A stretch of 64,000 nucleotides of DNA from Blastococcus sp. TML/M2B (GTDB lineage: Bacteria > Actinomycetota > Actinomycetes > Mycobacteriales > Geodermatophilaceae), in assembly GCF_016612865.1 (NCBI RefSeq), contig NZ_JAENZZ010000001.1, forward strand, positions 248,001 to 312,000, in the 5' to 3' direction. Below, piece after piece: positions 60,361-64,000 of this stretch. The notes under the pieces were generated by a model. That model worked only from the letters and a program-made list of their open reading frames with translations. It did no database searches and had not been told where the DNA came from. The translations under genes were made by a program, and so were the position numbers. Within the stretch, counting starts at the first letter, position 1; each line of letters opens with the position of its first letter.

Positions 60361-61352
60361 GCGGCGACGTCCTCGGCGAGCAGGTGCTCCTCGAGCCGTC
60401 CGGCGAGCTCGAACAGCGAGCCGAGGTCCACCGGGCCGGTGAGCAGCGGCAGCTCGACCGTGGGCTGGCCGAGCGCCTCGACGTCGTCGCGCAGCGCGTC
60501 CTGAGCGGCCCAGCGGCGGGCGTGCTCGACGGTTTGGGTGGCCAGCGCCTCGGCGACCGCGCCGTCGCCGGGCAGGTGCGCGGCGGCCAGCGCGGGGGCG
60601 AGGTCGGCGCCGGTGAGCCCGTCGTCCGCGGCGCGGGCGAGGTCAGCGGGCGGGAGCACGGGCTCGGTGGCCAGGTTGACGATCACCGAGCCGATCGGCA
60701 GCCCGGCCTCGCGCAGCTCGGCGATCGCGTCGGCGGTCTCCTGCACGGGCATGTCCTCGAGGATCGTGACCAGGTGGACGGCGGTCTGCGGCGACTTCAG
60801 CACCGCCATCACGCCGTCGCTCTGGGTCTTGATGGGGCCGGAGCGGGCCAGCTGCGACATCTCGCCGGTGACGCCGAGGAAGCGCGTGATCCGGCCGGTG
60901 GGCGGCGCGTCGACGACGACGGCGTCGTAGACCGGGTGGCCGTCCTTGCGGCGGCTGACCGCCTCCTTGATCTTCCCGGTGATGAGCACGTCGCGCAGGC
61001 CCGGGGCGATGGCCGTGGCGAAGTCGATCGCGCCCATCTTGCGCAGCGCCCGGCCGGCGCGGCGCAGGTTGTAGAACATGTCGAGGTAGTCCAGCAGCGC
61101 CTCCTCGACGTCGATGGCCAGCGCGCGCACCTCGCCGCCGCCGCGGGCCACGGCCACGCGGCGCTCCTCGTAGGGCAGCGGCGCGGTGTCGAACAGCTGG
61201 GCGATGCCCTGGCGGCCCTCGGTCTCGACGAGGAGCACCGAGCGCCCGTCGGCCGCGAGTGCGAGCGCCAGCGCCGCCGCGACGGTGGTCTTCCCCGTCC
61301 CGCCCTTGCCGGTGACGACGTGCAGGCGCGCGGACGAGGGGTCGGGGCTCAC
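60357..61352 (-). CDS. ArsA/GET3-like ATPase (first of a pair)
   Basis: 331 residues. P-loop GKGGTGKTT near 15-23, [15 protein letters not shown] and [11 protein letters not shown]. Partner of the following ATPase. GTG 61352 follows a TACGCT box by 6 nt (leaderless). Confidence 0.9.
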   Translation of the reverse strand: MSPDPSSARLHVVTGKGGTGKTTVAAALALALAADGRSVLLVETEGRQGIAQLFDTAPLPYEERRVAVARGGGEVRALAIDVEEALLDYLDMFYNLRRAGRALRKMGAIDFATAIAPGLRDVLITGKIKEAVSRRKDGHPVYDAVVVDAPPTGRITRFLGVTGEMSQLARSGPIKTQSDGVMAVLKSPQTAVHLVTILEDMPVQETADAIAELREAGLPIGSVIVNLATEPVLPPADLARAADDGLTGADLAPALAAAHLPGDGAVAEALATQTVEHARRWAAQDALRDDVEALGQPTVELPLLTGPVDLGSLFELAGRLEEHLLAEDVAA

Positions 61353-61358
61353 CGCTCC

Positions 61359-61364
61359 AGCGTA
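61359..61364 (-). promoter_or_regulatory. -10 box of the ArsA-like pair (leaderless)
   Basis: TACGCT, 6 nt before the GTG. Confidence 0.45.
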
Positions 61365-61431
61365 GGAGCAGGTCGGTCGCCCGGCCCGGCGCAGCCGGGG
61401 ACGCATGCTCGGCGGGCGCCGCCCGCTGCGC

Positions 61432-61437
61432 TAGCGT
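61432..61437 (+). promoter_or_regulatory. -10 box of the DUF4177 gene (leaderless)
   Basis: TAGCGT, 7 nt before the ATG. Confidence 0.45.
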
Positions 61438-61444
61438 CGCGCGC

Positions 61445-61615
61445 ATGACGGAATCGGCACGCCAGCGCTGGGAGTACGCCACCATCCCGCTGCTCATCCA
61501 CAACACCAAGGCGATCCTCGACTCCTGGGGCGTGGACGGCTGGGAGCTGGTCACCGTGCTCCCCGGCCCGAGCGGGTCCGACCAGCTCGTCGCGTACCTC
61601 AAGCGCCCGGCGTGA
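61445..61615 (+). CDS. DUF4177-type small protein, 56 aa
   Basis: 56 residues: QRWEYATIPLLIHNTK then WGVDGWELVTVLPG, the DUF4177 pattern. Overlaps the RidA gene (GTGA), as in mycobacteria where a small gene lies beside the RidA-like Rv3678c. Function unknown. Confidence 0.82.
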   Translation: MTESARQRWEYATIPLLIHNTKAILDSWGVDGWELVTVLPGPSGSDQLVAYLKRPA

Positions 61616-62082
61616 CGGCGCCCGCGGGCGGCTGGCACGCCCGGCTCGCCGAACTGGGCATCCGGCTGCCGCCCGTGGCCGCGCCGGTCGCCGCGTACGT
61701 GCCGGCCGTGCGCACCGGGTCGCTGGTGTTCACCTCCGGCCAGCTGCCGTTCGTCGACGGCGGGCTGCGCCGCACCGGCAAGGTCGGCGGCTCGGTCGAC
61801 GTGGAGGCCGCGGCCGCCGACGCCAAGGTGTGCGCGCTCAACGCCCTCGCCGCCGTCGACGACCTGGTGGGCCTGGACGAGGTGGCCCGCGTGGTGCGGG
61901 TGGTCGGCTACGTGGCCAGCGCGGAGGGCTTCACCGGCCAGCCGCGGGTGATCAACGGCGCCAGCGAGTTCCTCGCGAAGATCTTCGGGGACGCCGGCCG
62001 GCACGCCCGCAGCGCCGTCGGCGTCGCCGAGCTGCCGCTGGGCTCCCCGGTCGAGGTCGAGCTGACGGTCGAGCTGCGATGA
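61612..62082 (+). CDS. RidA family (YjgF/YER057c/UK114) protein
   Basis: 156 residues. Core VFTSGQLPFVDGG and the C-terminal VGVAELPLGSPVEVELTVEL are typical of the longer RidA subfamily; the reactive-imine Arg region is not obvious. GTG start overlaps the DUF4177 gene. Probably removes reactive enamine/imine intermediates. Confidence 0.87.
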   Translation: MTAPAGGWHARLAELGIRLPPVAAPVAAYVPAVRTGSLVFTSGQLPFVDGGLRRTGKVGGSVDVEAAAADAKVCALNALAAVDDLVGLDEVARVVRVVGYVASAEGFTGQPRVINGASEFLAKIFGDAGRHARSAVGVAELPLGSPVEVELTVELR

Positions 62083-62870
62083 GCGCCGACATCCGGCACG
62101 CGGCCACCGTCCTCGTCGTCCGCGACGGCGATCCCGGCCTCGAGGTGTACCTGCTGCGGCGCACCAAGGGCATGCCGTTCGCCGGCGGGATGACCGCCTA
62201 CCCAGGTGGCGGCGTCGACGAGCGCGACGCCGACACCGAGATCGGCTGGGCCGGCCCGACGCCCGCCGAGTGGGCGGCCGCTTTCGGCTGCGACGAGCGG
62301 CTGGCCCGCGAGCTGGTCTGCGCCGCGGTGCGGGAGACCTTCGAGGAGGCCGGCGTCCTGCTGGCCGGGCCCGCCGAGGGTGCGGTCGTGCCGGACGTCT
62401 CCGGCGACGACTGGGAGCAGCAGCGCCAGGCGCTGCTGCGCCGCGACCTGTCGCTCACCGAGCTGCTCGCCGGCCGCGGCCTGGTGCTGCGCTCGGACCT
62501 GCTACGCCCCTTCGCGCACTGGATCACCCCGCCGATGGAGTCCCGCCGCTACGACACCAAGTTCTTCGTGGCGGCGCTGCCGGCCGGGCAGGAGGCGCGC
62601 GACGTCTCCGGGGAGGCCGACGAGGCCGCCTGGCTCTCGCCGGCCGCCGCGCTGGCCGAGCACCACGCCGGGACCCGGCCGATGCTGCCGCCGACGTCGC
62701 ACACGCTGTCCCAGCTGGGCCGGTTCGCCGACGTCTCCGCCGCGCTCGCCGGCTCCCCGCCGGACCCGATCGAGCCGATCCTGCCCGAGTTCGAGCAGAC
62801 CGACGAGGGCCGCTTCGCAGTCCTGCCCAACGGGGAGAAGGTCCCCCTGGTGGCTATGACGAAGAAGTAG
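62079..62870 (+). CDS. NUDIX hydrolase
   Basis: 263 residues. Extended NUDIX family with Nudix-type box YPGGGVDERD..VRETFEEAGVLL; an insertion between Gly and Glu parts resembles the NUDT19/CoA-type group. Third gene of the DUF4177-RidA-NUDIX operon; ATG overlaps the RidA stop. Substrate unknown. Confidence 0.87.
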   Translation: MSADIRHAATVLVVRDGDPGLEVYLLRRTKGMPFAGGMTAYPGGGVDERDADTEIGWAGPTPAEWAAAFGCDERLARELVCAAVRETFEEAGVLLAGPAEGAVVPDVSGDDWEQQRQALLRRDLSLTELLAGRGLVLRSDLLRPFAHWITPPMESRRYDTKFFVAALPAGQEARDVSGEADEAAWLSPAAALAEHHAGTRPMLPPTSHTLSQLGRFADVSAALAGSPPDPIEPILPEFEQTDEGRFAVLPNGEKVPLVAMTKK

Positions 62871-62883
62871 GGCATCGAACGAC

Positions 62884-62916
62884 AGAGGCCCGGAACCGTG
62901 ACGGTTCCGGGCCTCT
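62884..62916. terminator. Bidirectional terminator between NUDIX and crp
   Basis: 14-bp perfect stem agaggcccggaacc/ggttccgggcctct with a 5-nt loop. Confidence 0.8.
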
Positions 62917-62933
62917 GGCGTTCAACGCTCAGG

Positions 62934-63609
62934 TCACCTCGCGCGGCGGCGCAGGCGCTCCTCGTCGAGGACGACGACCGACTTGCCCTGCAGCTGGATC
63001 CAGCCGCGGTGCACGAAGTCGGCCAGCGCCTTGTTGACCGTCTCGCGGGAGGCGCCGACGAGCTGGGCCAGCTCCTCCTGGGTGAGGTCGTGCTTGACGC
63101 GCAGGCCGTCGCTCTCGCGGTTGCCGAAGCGGTCGGCCATCTGCAGCAGCGCCTTGGCCACGCGGCCGGGGACGTCGGTGAAGATCAGGTCGGCGACGGA
63201 GTCGTTGGTGCGGCGCAGGCGGCGGGCCAGCACGCGGAGCAGCTGCTCGCCGATCTCCGGGTGCGCCTCGATCCACGGGCGCAGCACCGACTGCGGCATG
63301 CGGGCCAGGCGGACGTCGGTGACCGCGGTCGCCGTCGCCGTCCGCGGGCCGGGGTCGAAGACCGACAGCTCGCCGAACTGGTCGGAGGGGCCCATTACGG
63401 CCAGCACGTTCTCGCGGCCGTCGGGGGCGCGGCGGGAGAGCTTGATCTTGCCCGTCATCACGATGTAGAGGCTGTCGCCGGGGCTCGCCCTCGTTGAAGA
63501 CGACGCGGCCGCGGGGGAGCGTGACGATCTCGAGCCGGCTGAGGACGGGGTCCACCGCGTCTTCCGACAGCCCCTGGAAGAGCCCCGACTGGGCCAGCAC
63601 CTCGTCCAC
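62934..63609 (-). CDS. crp: CRP/FNR-family cAMP-responsive regulator, frameshifted
   Basis: 224 residues after correction, the length of mycobacterial Crp. cNMP-binding domain ([38 protein letters not shown] with the cAMP-contacting RTA) and C-terminal HTH ([21 protein letters not shown]). The frame breaks at about 63480-63485, where sense gagccccggc has four Cs instead of three (length 3n+1). GTG 63609. Global regulator in actinobacteria. Confidence 0.92.
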
Positions 63610-63664
63610 TGCACGTCCTTTCCCACTGCTGCTCGACGGGCGCATTGCTCCCGTGTCCGCAGCG

Positions 63665-63670
63665 AGTCTA
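63665..63670 (-). promoter_or_regulatory. Possible -10 box of crp
   Basis: TAGACT on the minus strand, about 55 nt before the GTG. No convincing -35. Confidence 0.3.
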
Positions 63671-63759
63671 GGGGCCTGTGCCCCGGGTCACCCGTTCGGT
63701 GGCACCCGGTGTCCCCCCTGCGAGCGAGTGCGCCGGCTCACAGGCGCCCCGGCCGGGGG

Positions 63760-64000
63760 TCAGACCAGCGGGGGGTTCGTGGTGCTCGCGCCGCCTTTGC
63801 GGCGGCGTCGCCAGCGGAACAGCGCCCGGCGGATGCCCGAGGAGGCCAGCGTGTCGACCTCGTCGGCGGTGGCGGTGTCGAGGAACTCGCCGACCTCGCG
63901 CGGCGAGGCGGGACGGCGCAACGGCTCCTCGACGCGCTCCATGACGAGCAGGAAGGCGATCAGCAGGGGCGGGAAGAGGATGGACGCTCAGCGCGACCAC
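63760..64000 (-). CDS. C-terminal part of a small membrane protein, frameshifted
   Basis: One helix (ILFPPLLIAFLLVMERVEE) then a hydrophilic tail to GGASTTNPPLV. An extra base at 63982-63983 splits VVALSV from ILFPPLL. The 5' end is outside the window. Same strand as crp. No family recognised. Confidence 0.6.

Overview
High-GC actinobacterial chromosome. Codon usage, GTG starts, the many GTGA/ATGA gene overlaps and the content (crp next to paired ArsA-like ATPases, a bifunctional penicillin-binding protein, an MnhABCDEFG antiporter, a LAXTG-type cell-wall protein) suggest a free-living actinomycete. A member of the Geodermatophilaceae or a close relative is my inference; no 16S gene is in the window. 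Almost everything is core or household metabolism. I see no phage, transposon, CRISPR array or plasmid functions.

Layout. 1-6.0 kb: HAD hydrolase, tadA, two tRNA-Ser genes, a membrane Ser/Thr kinase, a CASTOR/POLLUX-like ion channel and the SRP RNA. 6.0-9.4 kb: the dnaX-ybaB-recR replication/repair block. 9.4-12.5 kb: methionine importer metNIQ behind a putative leader peptide and two identical palindromes. 12.6-18.2 kb: peptide ABC importer (binding protein, two permeases, double ATPase). 18.2-25.7 kb: Rieske protein, TPM-domain protein, SsuD-like monooxygenase, VOC protein, pirin, a MetV/MetF-like protein with a methyltransferase. 25.7-31.3 kb: ATP-grasp / alpha-E / transglutaminase cluster plus a clostripain-like lipoprotein. 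31.4-38.0 kb: GNAT, LAXTG surface protein, ABC-F ATPase, membrane protein, two-component system. 38.1-44.7 kb: Mnh/Mrp cation/proton antiporter operon. 44.7-49.0 kb: leuA with an attenuator-like leader, XRE regulator with a Cys-rich tail, ferric-reductase-like flavocytochrome with a 29-residue membrane peptide. 49.2-55.2 kb: phospholipase D, ask-asd, S9 peptidase, tRNA-Pro. 55.2-64 kb: metallophosphoesterase, YqeY, class A PBP, two ArsA-like ATPases, DUF4177-RidA-NUDIX operon, crp and the end of a membrane protein.

The most important caution for a reader: nine genes carry a single-base frameshift (kinase, peptide permease, pirin, ABC-F, mnhC, aspartokinase, PBP, crp and the terminal membrane protein). 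In eight of them the sequence is one base too long. Several are essential or near-universal genes, and two shifts create apparent gene fusions (permease-ATPase, MnhC-MnhD) by removing a stop that would sit in a GTGA overlap. Sequence error is the simplest explanation, so these genes are listed as CDS with the break described.

Regulatory signals that stand out are the leader peptide before metN, the Leu-codon leader and 11-bp hairpin before leuA, a TANNNT box 6-8 nt before the start codon of at least ten genes (leaderless transcripts), long hairpins with 8-nt loops in intergenic gaps, and a 40-bp tandem repeat before the ATP-grasp cluster.
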